In this document: in pieces, positions 36,611 through 46,431 of the stretch
How positions within the stretch are numbered: position 1 is the first letter of the stretch
How the letters are laid out: the number at the start of each line of letters is the position of its first letter
NCBI GenBank assembly: GCA_037447655.1
Contig: JBBHKE010003104.1
Coordinates: 165,772-229,771, forward strand
Direction: 5' to 3'
Length of the DNA stretch: 64,000 nucleotides
Source of the DNA: Zygnema cylindricum
Taxonomy: Eukaryota > Streptophyta > Zygnematophyceae > Zygnematales > Zygnemataceae
Translations under genes and position numbers: made by a program
The notes under the pieces: generated by a model
Told to the model about the DNA's origin: nothing
The model's input: the letters and a program-made list of their open reading frames with translations, nothing else
Database searches by the model: none

Positions 36611-37630
36611 TATTTTTATATAAGAAAATGTGAAATCATACCAGCTTTACCGGCGTGGGTTTTGCTTTATAACCGCCATAAGGTAGAATTGAAGAGGAGC
36701 TCATTTCCAGAAAGGTTAAATCGACAAACAGTAATGGATTTTGCATGTGATAGTGGTTATTATTTTTTGCTTACTGCTACAAGGCTTTCTGCAGGTCAAC
36801 ACAGCTTCAAGAGTTGAAAGGTAGAGTTGAAGAGGAAGAGGCTCTTGAAAGAGTTGATGGAGAAGATTCCGCTGGTATCAAGGTAGCACTTCTTGACTTG
36901 GCTGATGCTGCAATGAAGGCAGAACAGTGGGATGTCGCAATTCCTGTCTTGAGAAGACTCGCAGGAATAATGGCGGAAAGGAAGCAAGACAAGATGAATA
37001 TGGGTTACTGTCTCCGAGACCTTGCAGTTTGTTATCAACGGATTGGTGATATGGAGAAAGCTGAGGAGACTGCCCGAGACAACGTGCTTCTATGGGAGGA
37101 AGTTGGAGGAGCCGATGTGAAGGAAGATCAATGTGAGTTCTCCTCTTGTTAGAGACAAAAAACTGATTGGAAAGCTTGAGGTAGAGGATGCCATGCTGTA
37201 AGATCTCTATCACTATCTCTCTCTCTCTCTCACCCTCTCTCTCTCCCTCTCTCACTCTGCCTCTCTCTCACTCTCTCCCTCTCTCTCTCTTCCACTCTCT
37301 CTCTCCCCCTCTCTCTCTCTCCCCCTCTCTCTCTCTCTCGCTCTCGTTTGTTCAGATAACTGAACAATTTGTGTTGGCTTTATGGTCGTGACAGGTGATG
37401 CCTATTTGCTCCTTGCTTCTGTGTTACGCGAAAGGGGGAATCTGGAAGAGGTAGAAGTTCTGTTAGGACGCTCTTTAGAAACTTTAGTCCGAGTGCTTGG
37501 ACCGGACCATAGAGAAGTTAGAGGGGTTGCTGAGCAGTTGAAGGAAGTTCTTAAGCAACGTGGTCGTGACAAAGTAAGCACTTTGGTAGATGTGGAACTG
37601 GCAGCTCGGAGCAAAAACAAGTCAAGGTAG
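33151..37630 (+). CDS. Plastid-targeted tetratricopeptide-repeat (TPR) protein
   Basis: Ten exons join in phase to 562 residues: 33151-33158, 33488-33559, 33980-34108, 34401-34668, 35152-35302, 35503-35722, 35813-35907, 36031-36202, 36795-37132 and 37395-37630. The first exon is only 8 nt (ATG TTG CG). It was chosen because its phase and donor fit exon 2 and no ATG lies in that frame later in exon 2. Residues 1-60 (LLSLVVTSRPFPNVRLQLPS, then VHGSSSKKAVICRAA) look like a plastid transit peptide with a possible cleavage site near the Cys-Arg-Ala. The mature part is helical, with TPR-like units such as ALGKKGDQIEARKTWEKLID, LGAYLVEIEMLDEAEEAL and CYQRIGDMEKAEETARD. TPRs mediate protein contacts; the partner is unknown. 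CT-rich microsatellites occupy introns 7 and 9. An AT repeat lies at 36590-36620 in intron 8. Confidence 0.82.
37200..37340. repeat. (CT)n-rich microsatellite in TPR intron 9
   Basis: About 140 bp of CTCTCTCT with CCCTCT interruptions. It precedes the acceptor of the last exon by about 55 bp. Confidence 0.95.
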
Positions 37631-39558
37631 AGATTAAGTAGTAGAGGGATTTTGAAAGAAATCATTTGAAAGTAGGTGAGAGGAGGTTTTGAAGTCTGTC
37701 TTGTAATACATGGAGGTTTGGGATGCTTTTACTTCAACCCTCCATTTGAGAGCCAGTCTAGGTATCGGACCGTTTTAAGTTTCTATTTGTTGAAATAATG
37801 TTTGCAAGATGATTTACTAGCTTGGGGTGACGAGAAATTATACACCTAATTTGACACTCAGAGGGTGTCAAAAGTCACTGCGAGGTTATTCCTGAACGGA
37901 ATAATGGGTTAAGGTTTTTGACCTTCCGGGAAGAACCATCTTTTACTTGCCATCCAATAATTGCAGTTGATTACATTTCATGAGAAGCTTATTCTTTAAC
38001 TTTTTAATTATTGTTCGCTTGCTTGGGCTTTTATCATTCCTTCGCTTTTGCAGTATATGCGTTACAGCCGTTTGGAGTCAGTAGTTGCGAAAGTATTGTA
38101 AATTTGTAATGGCTTCTTAGGGGTAGTGTGAACACACCCGAGATTGGTAGGGACACCGATTCTGATATATTGTTGTTTATTTAAGTGTACAATTCAACCT
38201 AGCTCTGGCACAGTGATGATCACGACAAGCTGGTCACTGAACCCTGAAAGAAAGGCAATAAGAATCTTGCATCTGCCGGAAATTTCAAGTTTAAACATGG
38301 AAAACAGTTCATGTGCCACGCTTTTCCGAACTTGGAACCACTTCTAGAACTGTTGGTGCACACCCAATCTGATTTTCTGCATGAATCAGTTCTTGGGATT
38401 CACTTGCCATGAGAGCCTGGTGATCGTCAGTGAACTGCATTCCTGAGCAAATGTATTGCCACAAAGGAGTCTGGCAAGACTCAAGTTCCTGCAGAACGAA
38501 ATCTCTTATTAAGACATTGGTGATAGAGATAGGGTATTAGGACTCGTAAAAGGACTATTGTTGGGGCCCCAAAGCTCTATCTCATATGTATAGTCTTTAC
38601 TTAAAAGCAAAGTATATTCCTTTGTTAAGAAAGCCTGACGGTAAATCATCTGAGTACATGGGAACCAAAAAAGGGGATGGCAAAGATGAAACTGAAAAAC
38701 TGGCAGATGAGATGAAAAAACAGTTGCAAAAGAAACTATCACGCTGTCAAAATTGGTGCAAACCAAAGACATTTGAAGAATCAACAATTACTAGCAAAAA
38801 CATAACTGTGCACTCAAACCAACACCCTAATTAAACCACAAAATAGTTAATGATCTACTAAAAGCAACCCCTTAAGTCCTCCAGGCTCGGGAGAGTACGC
38901 TAAGGAAGTCCAGGAACGCGATAGCCGATTGAGGAGGATAAAAGCTTGCACTCCACAAATGAACATTGACGATTAAAAGGACCAAAAGCAAAATGTCTCT
39001 CAAGGCGCCTTGTCTCGGAAGAGCGCCGACCACAAGTACAGAGAAACTCATCCAAAGCAACTCTCAAACAGCCACATATCTCAACCGACATCAGAGTACG
39101 TGGAAACAGAAGGAAAATGTACAACGATAATGAAAAAAAAAAAAAAGATAAAAAAAAAACATTGTGGGCAGAAAATTATAAAACAGATCGATCCATTTGG
39201 ATACGCTTAGCACTGCATTCAAAGAGTAATCTCAAAACTACTTGACCTAAGTCTAATGTCCTTGAATACCTGTTAATATTAAGATAAACTGCTATAATTC
39301 CTACACTTATAAAAGGTCCATCCGTTCAAATCCTCTGTGACCGGTGGAGCGTGTTCCTTATGGAGGACGTCACAAAGGTGATGAGCGAGATAGCATTTTC
39401 AACTGTGAGAATCCCTTCATCCTGACAGCTGTCAATAAAATGATTGCAGGTTTTTGATCGTTCGACAGAGCCGCAATTAGATCCCACAGTCGCCAACCAG
39501 GGGAGACTTTCTGCTGTTACTCCTGGTATTTTAAGTCTAGAGATCCACCCTTCACCAG
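37631..39558. other. Intergenic region between convergent genes
   Basis: This separates the 3' ends of the TPR gene (+) and the nucleotide-sugar transporter (-). An open frame at 38586-38834 is lysine-rich without recognisable similarity. No RNA gene or repeat of note was found. Confidence 0.5.
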
Positions 39559-40659
39559 TTACGTCTTGCTCTCATCCGCATGTTTTACACCATCAACGGC
39601 TTCCAAATGCTCCAAAGAAGAATCTCCATTCTCCAAATCTCCAGACTCTTGCAATAACGCCTTTCTCTCCGGGTCCAATTCGACCTCTGTCAGATCAGCC
39701 TCTTTAGCCCGAGGAGGAGGAGGAGCACGAGGACCTGACACTGACTGTTGGTAAAGAACTCCTCCAATGATGGTTAACATGAGACAGGAAAGACCGATAG
39801 GTGTGGCATGTTTGTCCCATATGAACACGTTAACAATGACAGTAAGAAGTTTATTTGTCACTCCTAACACTGTGAAAGAAGTGGCAGAAACGGCCGTCCT
39901 GGTAGCAAATCCGAAAAAACTGATGGCAAGACCAAAGGCACAAGAAACGGCCACGGGCAATATAGTCCAAAAGTTCATGACGTCAGAATATTTGGCAGCT
40001 GATGATTCGAGATACTCTCCTGTGATGATAAAGAAGAATGGCGCCATTGCCAGTGAAATGATGTTGTTGTAGAAAACATATCCCCAAGTGGTAAGCTTCA
40101 AGTCGTGAATGATGTGTTTGATGTACACCATTTCAAAAGTGATAACTGCCAAGTAGGCCAAAGCCCAGGAATAGGCTCTTAGGGAGAACTGACTGTCAGT
40201 CAAAACGTATCCAACGGCTCCTAACACAATGGTTCCCAAAGTTGCAAAGGTGTATTTGCTCGGCATCGGTTGCGATCTAAAGACAGTGTCTGCTACAGCT
40301 ACAATAATAGGTGTGGATGATCGGAAAACAATAAAAGTTTCCAGATTTGCATATTTTAACAACGTTGTGTTTGTAAAAATGGCTAAGTAAAACACGACGG
40401 CCGCCGGAAGGTAAGCGACTATCGTGTCTAAAACGAGTGGATCGTAGGTTAAGACTCCGAAGAAGCCAAGGACCCAGACTACCACCACAGACACGGCATA
40501 CTGGAGAGCAGTAAGGAGAGAGGGATAAGGAAAGTGACTGATGGCAGCTTTGTTCACGACAGAGAGGAGGGAGGAGGTGATACAGTATCCTACTACAAGA
40601 GGAAGGACGGCTAGATCTGCTGCTGATAAGACTGGCAGTTTCAGCTCAGAGAGCTTCAT
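39559..40659 (-). CDS. GDP-sugar transporter, GONST3/GFT1 type (NST/TPT family)
   Basis: An intronless 366-residue frame starts at ATG 40659. About ten hydrophobic segments fit the nucleotide-sugar transporter fold. Family landmarks include LLSVVNKAAISHFPYPSLLT, TNTTLLKYANLETFIVFRSS, RAYSWALAYL, VYIKHIIHDLKLTTWGYVFY, GLAISFFGF and VTNKLLTVIVNVFIWDKH. These resemble plant GONST3 and GONST4/GFT1 more than the GALNK-motif GDP-mannose carriers. Such proteins exchange cytosolic GDP-sugars for luminal GMP in the Golgi, feeding glycan and wall-matrix synthesis; GDP-fucose or GDP-mannose is the likely substrate, but the sequence does not decide. The hydrophilic tail (about residues 308-366) is Pro- and Glu-rich and presumably cytosolic. 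A purine-rich tract (40680-40760) lies just upstream of the start. Confidence 0.9.
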   Translation of the reverse strand: MKLSELKLPVLSAADLAVLPLVVGYCITSSLLSVVNKAAISHFPYPSLLTALQYAVSVVVVWVLGFFGVLTYDPLVLDTIVAYLPAAVVFYLAIFTNTTLLKYANLETFIVFRSSTPIIVAVADTVFRSQPMPSKYTFATLGTIVLGAVGYVLTDSQFSLRAYSWALAYLAVITFEMVYIKHIIHDLKLTTWGYVFYNNIISLAMAPFFFIITGEYLESSAAKYSDVMNFWTILPVAVSCAFGLAISFFGFATRTAVSATSFTVLGVTNKLLTVIVNVFIWDKHATPIGLSCLMLTIIGGVLYQQSVSGPRAPPPPRAKEADLTEVELDPERKALLQESGDLENGDSSLEHLEAVDGVKHADESKT

Positions 40660-41051
40660 TGCTCCACTGAGGATAAGGAGCGAAAGACAGAGGGGGGGAG
40701 AGGGGAGGAGAGTGAGAGAGAAAGAGTGCGGGGAGAGAGGGAGAATAAAAGAGGGAGAGATCCATAGAGGTACCAGTCGTACGGATATTGACTTTTTACG
40801 AAAATGCGTTTTTTTTTTTTAGCTTTTTAACTTTTCGTATAATTAGTATAATTTTCGTGTAAAGAAAAATGTACGGATGATCTATGAAAATATGCAAAAA
40901 ATACACAGTGAATCGCTTCAGTACTGTACTGTAGTAAAGTTAAAAATAATAAATGTCATTAAACAATTAGTGTTAATTATTCGATTTGGATTTAAAACCC
41001 TAACACCAACAGAAGTTAGCGCTAATTTGTACACATACCACTAATTTGGAT
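40660..41051. other. 5' flank of the transporter gene
   Basis: The first ~100 bp are GA-rich on the + strand. The rest is AT-rich with CGTAC words and TACTGTACTGTAG (40921-40933). No gene is recognised. Confidence 0.45.
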
Positions 41052-42826
41052 ACTCGTCTCCATAGTGTAGCCGCGATGATCTGTGTTCACGTATTCGACG
41101 ATTGAAAATGTGAGAATAAGTTCGCGCAGTTTTCCTTCGTCTTTAGGACAGGGAGTCAAATCTGAGTGCGCTTTTACGTGGCGACGCACTCAATTTCTTG
41201 TGTCGACGCCTTTATCTGACATTTATTCTGTAAGTCTGTAAAAAATAATGAGCAGTTTTAGTAGGGACTGACAAATATCGTACATTACACTATTTAAAAA
41301 CGGTCGAAATCAGAGTAAGGGTGTGTCCCCATGTGCATAATTAAGGGTTTTTCTCTGTCGTTTTCTTATAAAACTTAGCGCCGTACTGCCTAAGTTGCAA
41401 CCGTACGATAAAATCTCAAATTTGTAGAGTACAATTCACGTCATCCTCGAATTTAGGATGTACAAAAATCTGTCGTCTTGTGCATTTCGACCCACTTCTT
41501 TGACAAAAAACGTCATCTTCAAACTTTTGTTTAAAACACGTGCGCGATGTGTTTTAAAATTAGGTTCTTTCGATAAACAAATAGGAACATATTTTCGCAC
41601 GTGCCTTAATTTTCGAAAAATTTCCTACTATTTCAAGGACAAAGAAAAGTACATAGTTCGCTATGTTTTGTCCGTTTGCGTTCCAATACGACGAAGAGTA
41701 GTACACAATTTGTTTGATTTTGTCCGTTTCGGTCCAGTACGGATTTTTTTTTTGCAGGGGTCTTCATAGCAGATCCAAAAAATATCGTGCGACCACAGAT
41801 TGTAGACGCTAACAACCGTCACAGGTATCGTCGACGTATACAATCGTCACAAGCGTAAGCTACGATTTCGTCCTTATAAACATAGGGACACTTGAAAACC
41901 GGGTCCGGCGGATCCGCGCTAAAATACAAAGCAATTTCACTAAGTTACAAGTACATGGGGACATACCCTAATTAACGCTAATTAAATAGTATCTATATTA
42001 ACGTAAAAACAAAAGAGTTAGGGTGAAGTTCCATTACGACATTCTGTAATCGTACGGCCAACATTACAGGATGCTACACTTTGAACGAAGTTCCATTGCG
42101 CAGTCTGTAATCCACGTGTTAGCAAAAGAGTGGCGCCACGTAAATATAGATTTGATATTGAAAATCGTCAATGATTTTCACACCGACCAAAAATCTCCAT
42201 TTGCGTACCATGTACGTGCGTACCAGGTCATCGTGCAACACAACTTTTGTACTCTTTGCAGACGCCTTGTCAGATAATTATTAGTGTAAAGAAAAAATTA
42301 GCGTCATTCATTCTAGTTTAGTGCAAGAAAACGTGGCAGATTATAGTCCACGTCCTTAAATAGTGTAGTTTATTCTATTTAATGTATTAATTGTCAAAAT
42401 TTTGGGGTGCCGATATAGAGTTCAAAACGCTAATAACGATTCGCGGTGTAGCGTTAATAACGCAAAATAAGAGCCCCCAAATTTTGAGCTTCAAACCTAA
42501 AACATAATTGATAACTCTATTTGTTTTTACGCTAATATAGATACTATGTAATTAGCGTTAATAACCCTGATTTCGACCGTTTTTAAATAGTGTAATGTAC
42601 GAAATTTGTCAATCCCTACTAAAATTGCTTATTATTTTTTACAGATACAGAATAAGTGTCAGATAAAGGCGTCGACACAAGAAATTGAGTGCGTCGCCAC
42701 TTAAAAGCGCACTCAGATTTGATTCCCAGTCATAAAGACGAGGGAAAATCGCGAGAACCTGTTCTCACATGTTCATTCGTCGAATATGAGAACACAGATT
42801 ATCGCGGCTCCACTATGGGGACGAGT
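41052..42826. mobile_element. Foldback element with ~315-bp inverted arms
   Basis: The left arm (41052-41318 continuing at 41972-42020) and right arm (42512-42826) are inverted repeats of 316 and 315 bp with scattered mismatches. The outermost sequence is ACTCGTCtCCATAGTG on the left and its complement on the right. Aligning the arms requires removing 41319-41971, a nested insertion. Neither arm nor the ~490-bp centre shows a transposase. No target duplication is clear at the outer ends. The right end abuts the start of the 3-kb duplication (42827). Long inverted arms fit a MULE-like or foldback DNA element; the class is not settled. Confidence 0.8.
41319..41968. mobile_element. 650-bp PIF/Harbinger-like MITE nested in the foldback arm
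   Basis: The ends are GGGTGTGTCCCCATGT (left) and ACATGGGGACATACCC (right), inverted with one mismatch. TAA flanks both sides (41316-41318 and 41969-41971). Three-base TWA duplications and GGG-starting ends are typical of PIF/Harbinger derivatives. The opposite foldback arm carries the uninterrupted site (about 42556-42570). No transposase is encoded. Confidence 0.82.
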
Positions 42827-44046
42827 GGTAAGACTAATTTGACGCCGTGTCATTTTTCCCTCTGACCACAGAATAGCGTTAGGAAAACGAAATTTTCTTA
42901 ACGCTGGTACATTGAGCGGTGCAGTAATAGCCCAATCATTTGCAACTGAAATTACAGTTGATATAATCCCCACTATATTAAATATTCACAGTGCAGCTAT
43001 AGCCTAAAAAGCAAACTCGCTTCTACACAACAAACTGACAGGGAAACAAGACATTTGATCGCTTTTTATGTCCAGAATATTCTTAAAGAACATCGTCGCT
43101 ATTCGTGAAAACACTTAAAACAAAAACAGTGAAAATAAATACTTAAAAGGAACTCGAAGGAGCGTGTACGTAGCCTTTCAAATCTTACATCTCTTTGATT
43201 TAGTCATGGACCAGATGTCATGAATCGCGTTTCTTCATCGGTTTACACCTAATTGGAATAGCAAAACCATACAACATCACCTTGACCATATACGACTACT
43301 CCAGCAAAGGTTTCAATTTCTTCATAATTGATGAGACGACAAAATCACAAAATCCTCAAAAAAGGAAACAATCAGACTCAGTGAGCCGGTGAAGGTGTCC
43401 TTCGATTGATTTTGACCAGATATGCGGGAATATGACTGCATCTTACGTTTTTCAGGGGCAAGAGGTCTCCCCGCTCCTCCTGTGAAGTGAAGTAGCACAG
43501 CACATATCCAACAAAACATGCGTCCCTCTACATCGCGAAGGCCTCGATATAAAATTATCTTTATCCATTTAAGATTTTCTGACAGAGGGACTAAACCCGC
43601 ACCATGTTCCTCACAGAAAATGAGTACACCAATGACAGCAAAGCAATGTTGCCGTCCTACGAAGACGGGTCCAGTACTGAGACAAAGTCGTCTGTCATAT
43701 GTTTAGTGTGTTGGTCATATACAGCCCCGTTTAAGAGCAAAAACCAGCTGAAAAAAATCTTAACAATGGAACGTGATGAAAGGTTGCTCACAACGAATCC
43801 TATCCTAAGACCAATTATGGACCGCACCATAACAGCCCCAGTCGAAGTTCTTTCAAAAAAAAATACTGTCTTTGAACTATTTATTACTCACATTGCACCG
43901 GGCAGGAACTTTATAAATTGTTCTATCACGAGGTTTCGTACTATCACATGGATTCTAGTTGCAGCTTCGAGTTATGAAGACGTAAGTATCACCACCGGTA
44001 TGCAAAAGCTACTGATGTCAACATATGTTAAATATTCTTCTTAATG

Positions 44047-45585
44047 TCAACTGTTGCGAGAAGAATGGTCCTTAAGGAAGTGGGCGGCATGAGAGGCCAC
44101 TTCCTCTTCAATTAAACTATCCATAAGGATGTCGGAGCCCAACGTGGTTCCTCCTGCACCGAAGAAAAGAAAAACCATAAGAAAAGTGTGGAAGACATAA
44201 CATAAAAACAAGGAAAGCCTAAAAGAGTTGATAAATTTGTTTTAGCAAAAAAGGCTCTTAGGGATTTTAAGGTTCTTAAGCAAACTCCTGTAGAATACGG
44301 ATATGAATAAAAATATGTGTTTAAAAAAAAAGGCATCCTATGTAGAGAGGAGGAGCTGCGAATGAACCAAACCATAAAAGGAAAAACAGTGAACTACATT
44401 CCTATTTTCCTATCCCCATAAAAGATGAAGGATTTTCAGGAAAATTGCCATTGACCAGCATCAGTACCCTCTTTCTCATCCTGTATCATAAACACTGCCC
44501 ATCTCTATTGAAGTAAAGAAATTAGAAGAGTAAACGCAAAATTAAAATGTTTAAAATAAATTTAGTGTAGAAGGCGTGGCAAATGGTACTCCACTCCCTT
44601 AAATAGTGTGATTGAGACTGTTATATGATTTTCGGCCAACAAAAAAGTGCAACAGAATTAGTAATATTAACACTAATAGTGATCGGCAATATTTATCCAC
44701 CCACTATCTGGAATAACAACTCAACCAAACTATCCTACCGTAATTCACGTGACCAAGTAAATACGACAAAAAAGTGAATTAACTTTCTACAAGTGAAGTT
44801 TTTGTAAAAGACCAAAAGCTTTTGACCGTTCTCAATAAACCATTAAATCTTGGCATTTTCAACAGGCTTTGAGTTTAAATAAGCAGTAGCCACAGGGGTG
44901 CTTCGGAATGAAGCCGGAAATGAAAAAACACGAAAGAAAACCGAAAACGCCTTAACAAATCATAAATAAAACTCACCAGCACGCTTTGGAATGAGACCGG
45001 CACTGACAGCTGAAATTGGCAACAAATTCTTTTTAAAATAATCCTCTTCAGTGTTATCTCCACCTCCAGCATCAAGAGAGTTTTGGAGTTCTGCGTTATT
45101 CACGTCACCGGACTGAATAGATTCACCGACTCTTCCTAATTCACCAACCGGAGGACCATTGCCTTCACCAAAACAGTTAAATGATTCTGGTAACCCTTGT
45201 CCAAAAGCTCTTGTGCTTGTCATTTCAGAATCAGTACTCTGCAGATTTGCGCTCCATTCTGAAACCTCCTTTGGGAGTAGAGGGCTTCTGAGACCCAAAG
45301 AGGCATTAGTGAGTTCCATAGTCTTCATTCCATACTCATAATTAGTGGAGTCCATGGCTCCTCCATTCCCTCGATTTGAAGAAAATGCCTCTCTGTAAGT
45401 TGGCGGAAAGGTACCACCGCCAGTCGATCTGCTCTGAATACTGGTGGATTGAACGGCAAAAACGTTATCATCACCGTCTCTCTTTAACATAGAGTCTCTC
45501 TCTAACGAAGAGAGTTGATGATGCCTAAGCCCCAATTGCTGTTCTTTGAGGACATTCTGCTTCTCATCTTCAGCCAGCCTTCCTT
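44047..45585 (-). pseudogene. Extra copy of mitochondrial TatB-like exons 4-5
   Basis: Exon 4' (44977-45585, 609 nt) and exon 5' (44047-44153, 107 nt) have the same lengths, splice sites and open frames as exons 4 and 5 of the complete gene at 47749-51353. Exons 1-3, including the membrane helix and GPKD hinge, are not present upstream of this copy. It begins at the duplication boundary in a GGGA microsatellite. It could be a partial pseudogene or an alternative 3' exon cassette reached by splicing past exons 4-5 of the full gene. The open frame after duplication argues for recency or use. Confidence 0.75.
44561..44690 (-). mobile_element. MITE-like repeat, family M (copy 2)
   Basis: The reverse complement shows the same blocks as 7018-7152: CACTATTAGTGTTAATATTA, GGCCGAAAATCAT, AAGGGAGTGGAGTACCA and CTACACTAAA. 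It lies in the intron of the duplicated TatB exons. Its twin is 48263-48391. Confidence 0.6.
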
Positions 45586-45659
45586 CTGCACACAAAAGCG
45601 GCCACGAGAACCGGGGAGAGGGAGGGAGGGCGAGAGAGAGAGGGAAGAGAAAGAGGAGA

Positions 45660-45775
45660 TAGAGTGAAAAGAGAGAGAGGGGGCGAGGGAGGGAGGGAGG
45701 GAGGGAGGGAGGGAGGGAGGGAGGGAGGGATGGAGGGAGGGAGGAAAAAAGGAAGGAGGGAAGGAAGGATGAACG
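45660..45775. repeat. (GGGA)n microsatellite at the end of duplication D copy 1
   Basis: Tandem GGGA units with GGAA/GAAA variants. The homologous tract is at 49380-49440. Similarity between the duplication copies ends in these tracts. Confidence 0.95.
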
Positions 45776-46431
45776 AAAGAAAGAAAGGAAGAAAGAAGGA
45801 AAGTAAACAAGTCTGGAACCATTATGATCATGATCATCAATGACCGTAGACAAACGAAAAGTTTAGTCACCAAACCAAGACACTTAAAAACCAAGTAAAA
45901 GAAAAGCAACGGAAAGTCCGAGAGCAAACAACCACGTTGCAAAAGTAGACTTGCTCCAATCAATGTCTCACAACAATTGCCAGTTATTTCTTGCTTTGGA
46001 TCGAGAATGGTCATCCTTACCTAGACCGTGTTTTTTCCTCTTGCCCACTTGTCGGAATTGTCAGTCTGAGACCGCCAATAGGAAGGTGGGAATCTTGCCT
46101 TTGAGTTTTAGTAGTAGTAACCATCAGATTGACAATCCTACAAGTATGCACGGAGAAAAGATGTAGATGTTTTAAAATGGTGAAAGAAACATATAACAGT
46201 AATAACGACAAGCGTTGTAGTAACGTCAATATATTTTTCGCCTTTTAAATAAACTTTTCTCCGTACACACGTGTAAGATTATGAATCTCGAGGCTATCCT
46301 CGCCTTTCGAGAAGGGGTATCCAAATGGAAATCGGGTTCGTGCGCGCGGGGAAAAATCGATTTAAGTGGCGAGAACAACGCTAACACTAAATAAATATTC
46401 ATAGTGTAGACGGTGATTCGTTACTTGCCTC
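45776..46431. other. Spacer between the two copies of duplication D
   Basis: Unique sequence without a recognised gene. A short - strand frame near 45933-46014 begins with a plausible ATG but has no similarity or partner exons I could find. Confidence 0.4.

Larger units (their letters stand above)
42827..45742. repeat. Segmental duplication D, copy 1 (~2.9 kb)
   Basis: The stretch from GGTAAGACTAATTTGA to the GGGA-type microsatellite matches 46432-49440 almost throughout, with small indels and substitutions. One ~80-bp segment in copy 2 (about 47108-47187) is absent here. It carries a second copy of TatB-like exons 4 and 5 and of MITE family M. Confidence 0.9.

Noticed and set aside
38586-38834. 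Lysine-rich 82-codon frame downstream of the TPR gene
   Set aside because: No similarity, no splice partners, and located between two convergent gene ends.
41458-41769. A 103-codon frame inside the nested MITE
   Set aside because: It lies within a 650-bp element with no transposase similarity and is not preserved in any other copy here.
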